Part shown: piece by piece, positions 37,071 to 48,136 of the stretch
Layout of the letters: each line of letters begins with the position of its first letter
Position numbering within the stretch: position 1 is the stretch's first letter
Assembly (NCBI RefSeq): GCF_030852425.1
Contig: NZ_NSDM01000016.1
Span: 1-64,000, forward strand
Source of the DNA: Saccharothrix longispora
GTDB lineage: Bacteria; Actinomycetota; Actinomycetes; Mycobacteriales; Pseudonocardiaceae
DNA length: 64,000 bases
Direction of reading: 5' to 3'
Program-made: the position numbers and the translations under genes
Notes under the pieces: model-generated
What the model saw: the letters and a program-made list of their open reading frames with translations, nothing else
What the model was told of the DNA's origin: nothing
The model's database searches: none

Positions 37071-38612
37071 ATGGTGAGCGTCATCGGTGCAGGCGCGGGT
37101 CTGGGCGAGATCAGCCCGACGCGCGAGGAGTTCCGCGAGCTGGCCGCCGAGCGGCGGGTCGTCCCCGTGGTGCGGCGGCTCCTGGCGGACGCGGAGACAC
37201 CGGTCGGCCTGTACCGCAAGCTGGCTGCGGACCGGCCGGGCACGTTCCTGTTCGAATCGGCCGAGAACGGCCGCTCCTGGTCGCGCTGGTCGTTCGTCGG
37301 CGTGCGCAGCGCGGGCGCGCTGACCGCCACCGGCGGCGAGGCGCACTGGATCGGGCCGCACCCCGTCGGCCTCCCCGAGGGCGGCGACCCGATGGCGGCG
37401 CTGCGCGAGACCATCGAGGTGCTGCGCACCGACCCGCTGCCCGGCCTGCCCCCGCTGACCGGCGGCATGGTCGGCTACATCGGCTACGACGCCGTGCGCC
37501 GCCTGGAGCGGCTGCCGGACCTCGCCGAGGACGACCTGCGGGTCCCCGAACTCGTCATGCTGCTCGCCACCGACCTCGCCGCCCTGGACCACCACGAGGG
37601 CACGGTCACGCTCATCGCCAACGCCATCAACTGGGACGACTCGCCGGAGCGCGTGGACGCGGCCTACGACGACGCGGTGGCCCGGCTGGACCTCATGACG
37701 CGCGACCTCCAGGCGCCCGCGCCCGCGACGGCCGCGGTGTTCTCCCGGCCCAAGCCGGAGTTCACCCGGCGGCGCACGCGCGAGGAGCACCACGAGGTCG
37801 TGGAGAAGGCGAAGGCGGCCATCCGCGCGGGCGAGGCGTTCCAGGTCGTGCTGTCGCAGCGGTTCGAGATGCGCACCACCGCCGACCCGCTGGACGTCTA
37901 CCGCGTGCTGCGCACGTCCAACCCCAGCCCGTACATGTACCTGCTGCGGCTCGACGACTTCGACATCGTCGGGTGCAGCCCCGAGTCCCTGGTCACGGTG
38001 CGCGACGGCAAGGCGACCACCCACCCGATCGCGGGCACCCGGTGGCGCGGTGTGGACGAGGAGGAGGACGCGCTGCTGGAGAAGGACCTGCTGGCCGACC
38101 ACAAGGAGCGCGCCGAGCACCTCATGCTCGTCGACCTGGGCCGCAACGACCTGGGCCGGGTGTGCAAGCCGGGCTCGGTGACCGTGGTCGACTTCTTCAA
38201 GGTCGAGCGGTACTCGCACGTCATGCACATCGTGTCCACGGTCACCGGCGAGCTGGCCGAGGGGCGGACCGCGTTCGACGCGGTGGCGGCGTGCTTCCCG
38301 GCGGGCACCCTGTCCGGCGCGCCCAAGCCGCGCGCGATGGAGCTGATCGAGGAGCTGGAGCCGACCAGGCGCGGCCTGTACGGCGGCGTCGTCGGCTACC
38401 TGGACTTCGCGGGCGACGCGGACACCGCCATCGCCATCCGGACCGCCCTGGTGCGCGACGGCGTGGCGTACGTGCAGGCGGGCGGCGGGATCGTGGCCGA
38501 CTCGGACCCGGTCGCCGAGGACAACGAGTGCCTGAACAAGGCGGGCGCGGTCCTGTCGGCCATCGCCACGGCGCAGACCATGGCCCCGGCGGCGGACCCG
38601 GCCGGTGTCTGA
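37071..38612 (+). CDS. trpE: Anthranilate synthase component I
   Basis: 513 residues. N-terminal regulatory part contains [19 protein letters not shown] (the LLES-like Trp-feedback motif). The chorismate-binding catalytic part has [57 protein letters not shown], and [23 protein letters not shown]. It needs a glutaminase partner TrpG, which is not in this window. ATG at 37071. The last 8 bp overlap the next gene. Confidence 0.97.
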   Translation: MVSVIGAGAGLGEISPTREEFRELAAERRVVPVVRRLLADAETPVGLYRKLAADRPGTFLFESAENGRSWSRWSFVGVRSAGALTATGGEAHWIGPHPVGLPEGGDPMAALRETIEVLRTDPLPGLPPLTGGMVGYIGYDAVRRLERLPDLAEDDLRVPELVMLLATDLAALDHHEGTVTLIANAINWDDSPERVDAAYDDAVARLDLMTRDLQAPAPATAAVFSRPKPEFTRRRTREEHHEVVEKAKAAIRAGEAFQVVLSQRFEMRTTADPLDVYRVLRTSNPSPYMYLLRLDDFDIVGCSPESLVTVRDGKATTHPIAGTRWRGVDEEEDALLEKDLLADHKERAEHLMLVDLGRNDLGRVCKPGSVTVVDFFKVERYSHVMHIVSTVTGELAEGRTAFDAVAACFPAGTLSGAPKPRAMELIEELEPTRRGLYGGVVGYLDFAGDADTAIAIRTALVRDGVAYVQAGGGIVADSDPVAEDNECLNKAGAVLSAIATAQTMAPAADPAGV

Positions 38613-39150
38613 GCCCGAGTCCGTCCCCCCGGTCCCCGAAGCCGACCCCGAAGCCGCGGCGGCGCGGCGGCGGGCGGCCCTGCGCCGTCCACTGTGGATC
38701 GCCGTGCTGCTGCTCGTGCTCGCCGCGGGCGCCCTGTGGGTCACCTCGACCATGACGTGGGGCGCCACCCGCGTGAAGCCGGACGCGACCGGCGCCGAGG
38801 TGCAGCCCGCGCTCGTGCCGATGGCGCTGTTCTGCGTGGCGGCCGTGGCCGCCGCCGTGGCGCTCGCGGGCTGGATGCGCCGCGTGCTGGGCGCGTTGGT
38901 GGTGCTCGCGGCCATCGTGGTCAGCCGGGTGGTCGTCGCGGCCTCGCCGCCGGCCGGGGCGTACGCCGTCGCCCTCGCGGGCGTGCTGCTGATGGCCGCG
39001 GCCGGGCTGCTGCTGCTGGTCAGGGGCGCGGCGATGCCCCGCTTGGGCGGCGGCTACCAGACGCCCGGCGCGGCGCGGCGGAACGCCGACCCCGAGCGCG
39101 AGCTGTGGAACGCCCTGGAGCGCGGTGACGACCCGACGGACCGCGACTGA
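38605..39150 (+). CDS. Trp-operon-associated membrane protein (Trp_oprn_chp family)
   Basis: 181 residues from GTG overlapping trpE by 8 bp. Four hydrophobic helices; the first is followed by [34 protein letters not shown], and the C-terminus is [34 protein letters not shown], the signature tail of the actinobacterial protein found between trpE and trpC. Function unknown; a tryptophan-linked transport role is often guessed. Confidence 0.88.
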   Translation: MSEPESVPPVPEADPEAAAARRRAALRRPLWIAVLLLVLAAGALWVTSTMTWGATRVKPDATGAEVQPALVPMALFCVAAVAAAVALAGWMRRVLGALVVLAAIVVSRVVVAASPPAGAYAVALAGVLLMAAAGLLLLVRGAAMPRLGGGYQTPGAARRNADPERELWNALERGDDPTDRD

Positions 39151-39305
39151 CGCCCCGGTGGCCCCCGGGTGACCGGCCGATGCCGCACGTTCGCGCACGT
39201 GGGCCCGTGAGGACCCCGGTCAGCAGGGCGAACGCGGTGACCCCCGGTGGCCGGACGCGGTCCGTGACGGGGTTAGCATCCTCGTGGCGGGAAGGGGAGC
39301 GTGAC

Positions 39306-39365
39306 GTGCGGGAGCTTGCGAGGGAACCGGAAGGTCCGACGGAGCCGGGCGAGGTGCTCGGATGA
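39306..39365 (+). CDS. Possible 19-codon leader ORF upstream of trpC
   Basis: GTG at 39306 gives a 19-residue peptide ([18 protein letters not shown] after Met) whose TGA overlaps the trpC ATG as ATGA. AAGGGGA lies at 39292-39298. It has no Trp codons, so it is not a classical trp attenuator peptide; it may only couple translation into trpC. The remaining spacer from 39151 holds a possible -10 (TAGCAT, 39274-39279) and nothing else I can support. Confidence 0.3.
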   Translation: MRELAREPEGPTEPGEVLG

Positions 39366-40171
39366 CCGTTCTCGAGTCGATCATCGAAGGTGTCCGCGAG
39401 GACCTCGCCGTGCGCGAGGCGGCACTGCCCTTCGACGCGCTGAGGGCGCAGGCGGCCAAGGTGTCGCCGCCGCAGGACGTGATGGCGGTCCTGCGCGGAC
39501 CGGGCGTGGGCGTGATCGCCGAGGTCAAGAGGCGCAGTCCCTCGAAGGGGGCGCTGGCCGACATCCCGGAGCCCGCGGAGCTGGCCGTCCAGTACGAGCT
39601 GGGCGGTGCGCGGTGCATCAGCGTGCTGACCGAGCAGCGCCGCTTCGGCGGGTCGCTGGCCGACTTCGACGCGGTGCGCGCGGCGGTGGGGGTCCCCCTG
39701 CTGCGCAAGGACTTCATCGTCAGCCCGTACCAGGTGCACGAGGCGCGCCTGCACGGCGCCGACCTGGTGTTGCTGATCGTGGCGGCGCTGGAGCAGAACG
39801 CGCTGGTGTCGCTGCTGGACCGGGTCGAGTCGCTGGGCATGACCGCCCTGGTCGAGGTGCACACGGCCGAGGAGGCCGACCGGGCGCTGGAGGCGGGGGC
39901 GAGCGTGATCGGCGTGAACGCCCGCAACCTGCACACCCTGGAAGTGGACAAGGACGTCTTCGGGCGGATCGCGCCCGGCCTGCCCTTCGACACCATCAAG
40001 ATCGCCGAGTCCGGGGTCACCGGGCCGGGCGACCTGATGTCGTACGCGGGGGCGGGCGCCGACGCGGTGCTGGTCGGCGAGAGCCTGGTGACGAGCGGCG
40101 ACCCCAAGGTCGCGGTGAACAAGCTGGTGACGGCGGGGTCGCACCCCGCGTGCCCCCGGCCCAGCCGGTAG
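39362..40171 (+). CDS. trpC: Indole-3-glycerol phosphate synthase
   Basis: 269 residues, TIM barrel. [90 protein letters not shown], and [11 protein letters not shown] cover the catalytic Lys and Glu residues. Converts CdRP to indole-glycerol phosphate, the TrpA substrate. ATG overlaps a short upstream ORF. trpB follows after 11 bp. Confidence 0.96.
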   Translation: MTVLESIIEGVREDLAVREAALPFDALRAQAAKVSPPQDVMAVLRGPGVGVIAEVKRRSPSKGALADIPEPAELAVQYELGGARCISVLTEQRRFGGSLADFDAVRAAVGVPLLRKDFIVSPYQVHEARLHGADLVLLIVAALEQNALVSLLDRVESLGMTALVEVHTAEEADRALEAGASVIGVNARNLHTLEVDKDVFGRIAPGLPFDTIKIAESGVTGPGDLMSYAGAGADAVLVGESLVTSGDPKVAVNKLVTAGSHPACPRPSR

Positions 40172-40182
40172 GAGGAGAGCGC

Positions 40183-41402
<1,220 letters not shown>

Positions 41403-41406
<4 letters not shown>

Positions 41407-42188
41407 GCAGGCTTGCCCCGCTGTTCGAGGCGTGCCGGGCGGAGTCGCGCGCGGCGCTGATCGGCTACCTGCCCGCCGGGTACCCCACCGTCGAGGGCTC
41501 GAAGGACGTGCTGCGGACCATGGTGTCGTCCGGGTGCGACCTGGTGGAGGTCGGCCTGCCGTTCTCCGACCCGGTGATGGACGGCCCCACCATCCAGCGC
41601 GCGGCCGAGCGGGCGCTGCGCGAGGGCTTCCGGGTGCGCGACCTGTTCGGCGTGGTCGAGTCGGTGGCGTCGGCGGGCGGGCGGGCGGTCGTCATGACCT
41701 ACTGGAACCCGGTGCTGGCGTACGGCGTGGACCGCTTCGCGCGCGACCTGGCGGCGGCCGGCGGCCTGGGCGTCATCACGCCCGACCTGGTGCCCGACGA
41801 GGGCGCGGAGTGGATCGCCGCGACCGAGGAGCACGACCTGGACCGGATCTTCCTGGTCGCGCCGTCGTCGACGGAGGAGAGGATCGCGATGACCGCCCGG
41901 TCGTCGCGGGGGTTCCTGTACGCGACGTCGGTGATGGGCGTGACGGGTGCGCGCGACGTCGTGTCGTCGGCCGCTCCGGCGCTGGTCGGGCGGGTGCGCG
42001 AGCACACCGACCTGCCGGTGGGCGTGGGGCTGGGCGTGCGGAACGGCGCGCAGGCGGCCGAGCTGGCGGCGTTCGCGGACGGCGTGATCGTGGGGTCCGC
42101 GTTCGTGTCGGCGGTCGAGGACGGCACGGTGGAGGCGCTGACCCGGGAGCTGGCCGGCGGGGTCCGTCGCGAGACCGCAACGGTGTAG
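41403..42188 (+). CDS. trpA: Tryptophan synthase alpha subunit
   Basis: 261 residues, TIM barrel. [40 protein letters not shown] (catalytic Glu and Asp), [41 protein letters not shown] and [13 protein letters not shown]. Cleaves indole-glycerol phosphate and channels indole to TrpB. ATGA overlap with trpB; last gene of the trp unit. Confidence 0.97.
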
Positions 42189-42242
42189 CGCGCACGCTCG
42201 GGTGAACGACGCGGTCCGGGGGCTGTGAGGGCCGGAACCGTC

Positions 42243-42279
42243 GGTGGGCGCGGGCACAGCGGGCTCGTGGCCGCCCACC
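42243..42279 (+). terminator. Hairpin in the trpA-lgt spacer
   Basis: GGTGGGCG (42243-42250) and CGCCCACC (42272-42279) pair perfectly with a 21-nt loop, followed by a C/T-rich run. It could end the trp transcript. The rest of the 233-bp spacer shows no gene; TACGGT (42409-42414) near its end is the likely lgt -10. Confidence 0.5.
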
Positions 42280-42421
42280 CCGCTCCCTCCTTCCACACGA
42301 CAGGGGAGCACGTCGAGAGCGCCCGCGGCCGGGACGGCGTGCCGGAGCGCGAACGCCCCTTCCCGGTAACAATCGAGCTGTCGGCGCAGAGCACCCCCGG
42401 GCACCCACTACGGTGGTCGGC

Positions 42422-43477
42422 GTGGTGACGACTTACCTCGCGACGATCCCCAGCCCGGACCAGGGCGTCTGGCAGCTGGGACCGATCCCGATCCGCGCCT
42501 ACGCCCTGTGCATCATCGCCGGCATCGTCGCGGCGATCTGGTGGGGTGAGCGCCGCTGGGTGGCCCGCGGCGGGCTGAAGGGCGAGGTCACGGACATCGC
42601 GGTCTTCGCGGTGCCCTTCGGCCTGGTCGGCGGCCGGCTCTACCACGTGGCGACGGACTACCACAAGTACTTCGGCGAGGGGCGCAACCCGCTGGAGGCG
42701 CTGGCCATCTGGAACGGCGGCCTCGGCATCTGGGGCGCCATCGCGCTGGGCGGCGTGGGCGCGTGGATCGCGTGCCGCCGCAAGGGCATCCCGCTGCCCG
42801 CGATGGCGGACGCGCTGGCGCCCGGCATCGTGCTGGCGCAGGCCATCGGCCGCCTCGGCAACTACTTCAACCAGGAGCTCTACGGCGGTCCCACCACGCT
42901 GCCCTGGGGCCTGGAGATCTACGAGCGGGTCGACCCGGACACCGGGTTCAAGGACGAGCTGGGCGGCGTCGCGCTGGACCACACGCCGATCGACGTCGTG
43001 CACCCCACGTTCCTCTACGAGCTGCTGTGGAACGTCGGCGTCGCGCTGCTGATCGTGTGGGCCGACCGCCGCTTCCGCCTCGGCCACGGCAGGGTGTTCG
43101 CGCTGTACGTCGCGGGCTACACGGCGGGCCGCTTCTGGATCGAGATCATGCGCGTCGACCCGGCCACCCAGGTCTTCGGCATGCGCATCAACGTCATCAC
43201 CTCGGTCCTGGTGTTCCTCGGCGCGGTCGCCTACTTCGTGCTGGCCGCGAAGAAGGGCGACCGCGAGGTCATCGTGCGGCCCGACCCCGACGGCGAGCAG
43301 GACGACGCCGGAGGGGCGACCGGCGCGGGGAGGACCGGCGCGGGGGAGACCGCCGCGGACCGGACGGCGACCGGCGACACCACCGGCGACACCACCGGCG
43401 ACACCGCCGGGGTGCCCGACAGGAAGACGGTGCCGGACACCGATCCCGGGGACCACGGCGACAAGCCGGGCCAGTAG
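42422..43477 (+). CDS. lgt: Prolipoprotein diacylglyceryl transferase
   Basis: 351 residues. Lgt attaches diacylglycerol to the lipobox Cys of exported lipoproteins in the cytoplasmic membrane. The signature [13 protein letters not shown], the H-x-G motif region [12 protein letters not shown], and [11 protein letters not shown] are present among seven hydrophobic helices. A charged, disordered C-terminal tail of about 70 residues contains the repeated unit GDTT. GTG at 42422 is 7 nt after TACGGT. In actinobacteria lgt typically follows trpA, as here. Confidence 0.96.
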   Translation: MVTTYLATIPSPDQGVWQLGPIPIRAYALCIIAGIVAAIWWGERRWVARGGLKGEVTDIAVFAVPFGLVGGRLYHVATDYHKYFGEGRNPLEALAIWNGGLGIWGAIALGGVGAWIACRRKGIPLPAMADALAPGIVLAQAIGRLGNYFNQELYGGPTTLPWGLEIYERVDPDTGFKDELGGVALDHTPIDVVHPTFLYELLWNVGVALLIVWADRRFRLGHGRVFALYVAGYTAGRFWIEIMRVDPATQVFGMRINVITSVLVFLGAVAYFVLAAKKGDREVIVRPDPDGEQDDAGGATGAGRTGAGETAADRTATGDTTGDTTGDTAGVPDRKTVPDTDPGDHGDKPGQ

Positions 43478-43483
43478 GCGACC

Positions 43484-44164
43484 GTGCGCATCCTCGTCGT
43501 CGAGGACGACGACCGGGTGGCGCGCGGCCTGCTCACCGCCCTGAAGCACGCGGGCTACGAGGTCCACCGGGTGGGCACGGCCGCGTCGGCGCTGACGGCC
43601 CCGGCCGCGGACGTCGTGCTGCTGGACCTCGGCCTGCCCGACGGTGACGGCCTGGACGTGCTGCGCGAGCTGCGCCGCCGCCCGGGCACGGCGGTCATCA
43701 CCGTGACCGCCCGCGGCGAGGAGCGCGAACGGGTCCTCGGCCTGCGCCTGGGCGCCGACGACTACGTGGTCAAGCCGTTCGGCACGGCCGAGCTGCTGGC
43801 CCGCGTCGAGGCGGTGCTGCGCCGCACCCGCGCGGCCCGCGCCGCCGAGCGCGAGCACCGCGGGCACGAGGTCACGCTCGGTCCGCTGACCCTGGACCCG
43901 GCGAGCCGGGAGGCCAGGGTGGACGGCGTGCCCGTGCCGCTGACCCGCAAGGAGTTCGACCTCCTCGCGCTGCTGGTGGGCCGCGCGGGCACGGTGGTCA
44001 GCCGCGACCTGATCGTGGACCAGGTGTGGCAGGCGCACTGGGAGGCGCCGTCGCGCACCCTCGACACGCACATCGCGGCCCTGCGCGGCAAGCTCGGGGA
44101 CGCGGTCCGCATCGAGACGATCCGGGGTGTGGGCTACCGCGCGGCGGCGACCCACACCCCGTGA
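43484..44164 (+). CDS. OmpR-type response regulator
   Basis: 226 residues. Receiver domain with acidic pair VEDDDRVARG, phosphoacceptor D48 in VVLLDLGLPDGDGL, and the switch Lys in DDYVVKPFGTAEL; C-terminal winged helix LTRKEFDLLALLVGRAGTVVSRDLIVDQVW...DTHIAALRGKLGD...IRGVGYR. GTG is 6 bp after the lgt stop. Its likely partner kinase is 0.6 kb downstream, separated by an opposite-strand gene that ends 2 bp from this one. Confidence 0.93.
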   Translation: MRILVVEDDDRVARGLLTALKHAGYEVHRVGTAASALTAPAADVVLLDLGLPDGDGLDVLRELRRRPGTAVITVTARGEERERVLGLRLGADDYVVKPFGTAELLARVEAVLRRTRAARAAEREHRGHEVTLGPLTLDPASREARVDGVPVPLTRKEFDLLALLVGRAGTVVSRDLIVDQVWQAHWEAPSRTLDTHIAALRGKLGDAVRIETIRGVGYRAAATHTP

Positions 44165-44166
44165 GC

Positions 44167-44694
44167 TCACCAGGTGTGCGCGACGTCCACGACGACCCGC
44201 CCCGGCAGGGTGAACACCCGGAACGGCAGCCGGGCGCGCGTGCCCAGGCCGATCGTCGTCCGCCCCTCGAACGACCCGGCCCACGCCGCCTGCCGGAACG
44301 TCGCGTAGCCGGTCACGTCGACCAGCTCCCGCCGGTCGGCCGGGGTGTAGGTCGGGTTGCCGCCGCCGTCGTACGCGGGGGAGGAGACGGCGACCTGGAG
44401 CTTGCCGCCACCGCGCAGGGGGACCACGTTGCCGGACCCCTCCTGCGTCACCTCGCTCACGTACCCGACCGAGTAGCCCTCGTTCACCCCGCTGAAGTCG
44501 AACACCAGCCGGTCGAAGCACTCGTGCTGCCCGGCGCGGACGTTCGTCAGCGCGCCCTGGGTGCCCGACGCGACGACCTCGTCGCCCGAGCCCCAGTCGA
44601 CCGGCGCGCACGCGTCGGCCGCCGTCGCCGCGCCCGGCGCGGCCAGGGCCACGCCCAGCACCGCCGCGAGCAGCAGCGCAGTTCTGCGTACCAT
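44167..44694 (-). CDS. Secreted AMIN-like domain protein
   Basis: 175 residues. A signal peptide (VRRTALLLAAVLGVALAAPGAATA) is followed by a compact beta-rich domain: HECFDRLVFDFSGVNEGYSVGYVSEVTQEGSGNVVPL, then GYATFRQAAWAGSFEGRTTIGLGTRARLPFRVFTLPGRVVVDVAH. The arrangement fits the AMIN-like family seen in actinobacterial secreted proteins, thought to bind cell-wall or other envelope ligands. ATG with GGGGAG upstream. It is wedged on the opposite strand between the response regulator and its kinase, so it may be a target or an input of that pair. Confidence 0.82.
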   Translation of the reverse strand: MVRRTALLLAAVLGVALAAPGAATAADACAPVDWGSGDEVVASGTQGALTNVRAGQHECFDRLVFDFSGVNEGYSVGYVSEVTQEGSGNVVPLRGGGKLQVAVSSPAYDGGGNPTYTPADRRELVDVTGYATFRQAAWAGSFEGRTTIGLGTRARLPFRVFTLPGRVVVDVAHTW

Positions 44695-44770
44695 TTCCAC
44701 TCCCCCTCGTCACGGGCCACCACGGCCCTCGACCTGGATGACGCGGACCACCCCGGGGAGGTTGCCCCAC

Positions 44771-46141
44771 GTGCTGCGCCGCCTGCTGGCCCTGATCGTG
44801 CCGCTGCTCGTCGCGCTGGTGGCGGCCCTGGGCGTGCCGCTCGCGTTCGCGGTGGTGCAGCGGGAGAGCCAGGAGACGTACCTGGACCGGCTGGGCGACG
44901 CGAGCCGGTTCGCCTCGCTGGCGGAGAACGCCCTGGCGTCCGGCCGCCTCACGGCGCTGCGCGAGGAACTGGTCCGCTACGACCGGCTGTACGGCATCCG
45001 GGCGGGTCTGATCGGCACGGACGGCGCGGTGGTGGCGGCGTCGCGGGAGCCGTTCGACCTGACCGACCCGACCGTGACCACGGGCCTGGAGGCGGCGTTC
45101 GGCGGCTACCGGGGTGAGACGGACCAGTCGGTGTGGCCGTGGGAGGACGTCGACCTGGTCGTCGTCGAACCGGTGGGCCGCGACAGCGAGGTGGTCGCGG
45201 CCGTGGTGACGGTCTCGCCGACGGGCGGCCTGCGCTCGGCGATCCTGCGCCAGTGGGGCCTGCTGGCCCTCGTCGGCCTGGTGCCGATGCTGGGGGTGGC
45301 GGCGGTGGCGTGGCCGATGTCGCGGTGGGTGCTGCGGCCGGTCCGCAGGTTGGACGAGGCCACCGCCGCGGTCGCCGGCGGCGAGCTGGACGCGCGGGCC
45401 GACGAGGTGGGCGGGCCACCGGAGCTGCGCAGGCTCGCGACGAGCTTCAACGCCATGGTCGGCGTGGTCGGCCGGGCGCTGCGCCGGCAGCGGGCGTTCG
45501 TCTCCGACGCCTCCCACCAGCTGCGCAACCCGCTGGCGAGCCTGCGCCTGGCGGTGGACAACCTGGAGCCGCACGTGACCGGCGAGGAGGGGCGCGAGGC
45601 GCACCGCATCGCGGTGGACGAGGCCGAGGAGATGGGCCGCGTGCTGGACACCCTGCTGGCCGCGACCCGCCTGGACAGCGCCTCCGCCGCCGAACCGGTC
45701 GAGGTGGACGGCCTGCTCGCCACGCACGTGCCGGGCTGGCGGGCGCTGGCGTCGGCGGGCGGGGTGGGCCTCGACGTGGACGTGCCGCCGGACCTGCGGG
45801 TCCTGGAGCCGCCCGGCGGCCTGGGCAGCGTGCTCGACGAGCTGGTCGGCAACGCGATCCGGCTGTCCGGCGGCACCCGCGTGCGGGTCTGGGGCCGGAC
45901 CGCCGACGGGCGGGTGGAGTTGCACGTCACCGACGACGGGACGGGCCTGACCGAGCGGGAGCGCGCCGACGCCCTGGGCCGCTTCTGGCGCGCGCCGCGC
46001 CACCAGAACGTCGCGGGCACCGGCCTGGGCCTGTCGATCTGCGCGGAGCTGATCGAGTCGGCGGGCGGCGCGCTGACCCTGCGCGCCGCCGAGCCGCACG
46101 GCCTGGACGCGGTGGTCCGGCTCCACGCGCGGCACCGGTAG
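44771..46141 (+). CDS. Sensor histidine kinase
   Basis: 456 residues from GTG (GGGGAGG 9 nt upstream; an in-frame ATG at 44738 is an alternative). TM1 spans about 3-28, an extracytoplasmic sensor about 30-158, TM2 about 159-181, then HAMP (SRWVLRPVRRLDEATAAVAGGEL). The H-box is SDASHQLRNPLASLRL with H249; N-box LVGNAIRLSG, G1 DDGTGL and G2 GTGLGLSI follow. Together with the OmpR-type regulator it forms a two-component system. The next genes (binding lipoprotein, DctA) hint at organic-acid sensing. Confidence 0.93.
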   Translation: MLRRLLALIVPLLVALVAALGVPLAFAVVQRESQETYLDRLGDASRFASLAENALASGRLTALREELVRYDRLYGIRAGLIGTDGAVVAASREPFDLTDPTVTTGLEAAFGGYRGETDQSVWPWEDVDLVVVEPVGRDSEVVAAVVTVSPTGGLRSAILRQWGLLALVGLVPMLGVAAVAWPMSRWVLRPVRRLDEATAAVAGGELDARADEVGGPPELRRLATSFNAMVGVVGRALRRQRAFVSDASHQLRNPLASLRLAVDNLEPHVTGEEGREAHRIAVDEAEEMGRVLDTLLAATRLDSASAAEPVEVDGLLATHVPGWRALASAGGVGLDVDVPPDLRVLEPPGGLGSVLDELVGNAIRLSGGTRVRVWGRTADGRVELHVTDDGTGLTERERADALGRFWRAPRHQNVAGTGLGLSICAELIESAGGALTLRAAEPHGLDAVVRLHARHR

Positions 46142-46144
46142 CGT
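46139..46144 (+). promoter_or_regulatory. -10 element overlapping the kinase stop codon
   Basis: TAGCGT: its TAG is the histidine kinase stop, and a 6-nt gap leads to the GTG of the next gene. Same architecture as hisH-hisA. Confidence 0.4.
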
Positions 46145-46150
46145 GCCGCT

Positions 46151-47050
46151 GTGACCGGTCCCGCGGGAGGCGCGCTGCGCTGGGTGGAACGCCGCGCCGC
46201 GCGGGTGGTGGGTTCGCGGGGGCTGCGCGAGGGCGGGTCGCCCTGGCTGCTCGACCTCGACGGACGTCCCCCGGCCGTGCTCCGGACCGGCCGGCACGAC
46301 CCGGACGTCCGCGCGCGGTTCGTGACCGAGGTCGCGGCGCTGCGGCTCGCGGAGCGGCACGCCCTGCCGACGCCGAGGGTGCTCGCGGCCGACGTCGACG
46401 GCGCGGAGGCCGGCTCCCCGGCGCTGCTCACCACGGCGCTGCCCGGCCGCAGCGCGATGCCGCCCGACCCGCCCGCCTCCCGGCTGAGGGCGCTGGGCGC
46501 CGCCGCGGCGGCCCTCCACGAGGTCGTCGTGGACCCGCGGCCGGGGCTGCCGGTCCGCCGGTGGCCCATGGACGGACCGGGTGGCGGGTTCGTCCGCGTC
46601 CGCGACGCGGTCGGGTCGGCGCCGGTCGCCGAGGCCGTGGCGCGGGTGGACCGCCTGCCCGCGCCGGTCGGGCCGACCGTGCTCGTCCACGCCGACCTGT
46701 GGCTGGGCAACGTGCTGTGGGTCGGCGACGAGGTGTCCGGGGTCGTCGACTGGGAGTGCGCGGGTGTCGGCGCGCCCGGCGTCGACCTGGGGAACCTGCG
46801 CTGCGACGCGGCGATGCTGCTCGGCGGGGACGCCCCCGACCTGGTGCTCGACGGGTGGTGCGCCGCGGCGGGCGGGCCGGCGCGGGACGTCGCCCGGTGG
46901 GACGTGGTGGCCGCGCTGAGCGGCCCGGCCGACGTGGCGGCCTGGCTGCCCGCGATCCACGACCAGGGCCGCACCGACCTGACGGCGGACGTCCTGGCGC
47001 GTCGCCGGGACGCGTTCCTGCGCGCCGCGCTCGACCGGTGGGCGGGTTGA
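46151..47050 (+). CDS. Aminoglycoside-phosphotransferase-like kinase
   Basis: 299 residues of the APH/choline-kinase fold. Brenner-type motif VLVHADLWLGNVLWVG (H-x-D-x-x-x-x-N) and the magnesium-binding GVVDWECAGVGAPGVDLGNL are present; the nucleotide-binding Lys of the N-lobe is not obvious. Likely a small-molecule kinase or a relative that has lost activity; real antibiotic modification is not implied. GTG 6 nt after TAGCGT, directly behind the histidine kinase. Confidence 0.85.
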   Translation: MTGPAGGALRWVERRAARVVGSRGLREGGSPWLLDLDGRPPAVLRTGRHDPDVRARFVTEVAALRLAERHALPTPRVLAADVDGAEAGSPALLTTALPGRSAMPPDPPASRLRALGAAAAALHEVVVDPRPGLPVRRWPMDGPGGGFVRVRDAVGSAPVAEAVARVDRLPAPVGPTVLVHADLWLGNVLWVGDEVSGVVDWECAGVGAPGVDLGNLRCDAAMLLGGDAPDLVLDGWCAAAGGPARDVARWDVVAALSGPADVAAWLPAIHDQGRTDLTADVLARRRDAFLRAALDRWAG

Positions 47051-47060
47051 CGGCGGGCGG

Positions 47061-47990
47061 TCAGCGCTTGTTCGCCCGGAACCAGCGCTCGGCGCCGCGG
47101 TGCAGTGGCACCTGGCCGGTGGCGATGCCGGTGCGCACGTTGATGCGGCTCGCCTCCGGGTGGTCGGCCGCGATGCGGGCGGACTCGGTGAAGACGGTCC
47201 GGGTCACCACCTCGACGAGGTCGGCGGACAGCGAGGTGCGGGCCAGCAGGAGGTTCGGCACGGCGAACGTGCGGCACGGGCCGAGGCCGGCGTAGGTGGT
47301 CGCCGGGATCGTCGCGGGCACGTACGGGCCGCGGTAGGTGTCGGCCAGCAGCTCGGCCTCCTCGGGCAGGTCCAGCAGGCGCAGGGGGAACGTGCCGAGG
47401 ATGCCGCTGACCGCCGGGGTGGGGATGCCGGTCAGCGCGAACAGGGCGTCCAGCTCGCCCCCGGCCAGCCGGTGCGCGGCCTCGTCGTGGGCCATGTTCC
47501 GTGCGTCCACCGGCACGTCGAGCAGGTCGAGCAGGCGGGTGGCGGTGAACTCGGAGCCCGACTCGACCGGGCCGAACGACACCGGCCTGCCCGCCAGGTC
47601 GGCCAGCCGCCGGACCGGCGCGGACGCGGGCACGACGACCTGCATGAAGCTGTCGTAGAGCCGGCCCACCGCGCTGATGCCGTTCGGGTCGTCCGCGCTG
47701 AGCAGGGCGCCGTCGACCGGGTCCAGTGAGGACAGTCCCAGGTGGACCTGTCCCTCCGCCAGCAGCCGCACGTTCTCCACCGACGCGCCGGTCGGGCGGG
47801 CGACGACGCGGGTGGCGGGCAGTCGGTCGGCCAGCGCCTCGGCGAGGGCGCCGCCGACCTCCTGGAACACCGCGCCGTCGGGACCGGTGGCGAGCACCAG
47901 CTCCTCCGGGGCGGGGACCTCCGCGGCGGTGCAGGCGGGCACGCCCGCCGCGAGGGCGGCGAGCAGCACCGAGCGCCGGGAGACGGGCAC
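47061..47990 (-). CDS. TAXI-family solute-binding lipoprotein (TRAP type)
   Basis: 309 residues. Signal SRRSVLLAALAAGVPAC with a lipobox ending in Cys20, then LVLATGPDGAVFQEVGGALAEALADRL, QVHLGLSSLDPVDGALL, YDSFMQVVVPASAPVRRLADLAGRPVSFGPVESGSEFTATRLLDLL and ALFALTGIPTPAV, the TAXI (TRAP-associated extracytoplasmic) layout. No TRAP membrane subunits are present in the window. GTG start 7 nt after TAACCT on the minus strand. It ends 10 bp from the convergent phosphotransferase-like gene and near the kinase, so it may work as a ligand sensor instead of a transporter part. Confidence 0.88.
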   Translation of the reverse strand: MPVSRRSVLLAALAAGVPACTAAEVPAPEELVLATGPDGAVFQEVGGALAEALADRLPATRVVARPTGASVENVRLLAEGQVHLGLSSLDPVDGALLSADDPNGISAVGRLYDSFMQVVVPASAPVRRLADLAGRPVSFGPVESGSEFTATRLLDLLDVPVDARNMAHDEAAHRLAGGELDALFALTGIPTPAVSGILGTFPLRLLDLPEEAELLADTYRGPYVPATIPATTYAGLGPCRTFAVPNLLLARTSLSADLVEVVTRTVFTESARIAADHPEASRINVRTGIATGQVPLHRGAERWFRANKR

Positions 47991-48136
47991 GCGTCGCAGG
48001 TTAACCCCGACGGCCGGTGAACGGGGTGTTACGTCAGAGGGACCTGAAGTTTCCCCGCGCGCCCTTTACCGGGCCCCGGCGTGTGCCCAGGATCACGACC
48101 CAACCCCACAGTCGCGATGGAGCCCCTGGAGGAGTC

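Noticed and set aside
39180-39305. Upstream part of a 61-codon frame ending at trpC
   Set aside because: No ribosome site at its ATG and no recognisable sequence; only the last 19 codons from a GTG with a ribosome site are kept as a low-confidence leader.
39151-39361. Trp attenuator before trpC
   Set aside because: No run of Trp codons and no paired alternative hairpins were found.
43370-43410. Short tandem repeat in the lgt 3' end (GDTT codons)
   Set aside because: In-frame low-complexity tail of Lgt; no sign of a separate element.
44161-44170. Perfect palindrome GTGAGCTCAC at the junction of the response regulator and the AMIN-like gene
   Set aside because: It is formed by two convergent stop regions and is not near a promoter; probably coincidental.
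41699-46960. Open frame of 1753 codons on the minus strand across trpA, lgt, regulator and kinase
   Set aside because: It is a GC-driven shadow of well-identified plus-strand genes; it is made of Arg/His/Val/Gly-rich sequence with no domain.
46151-47050. Antibiotic-resistance kinase
   Set aside because: Only the general APH fold is seen; the family includes many metabolic kinases and the N-lobe Lys is not evident.
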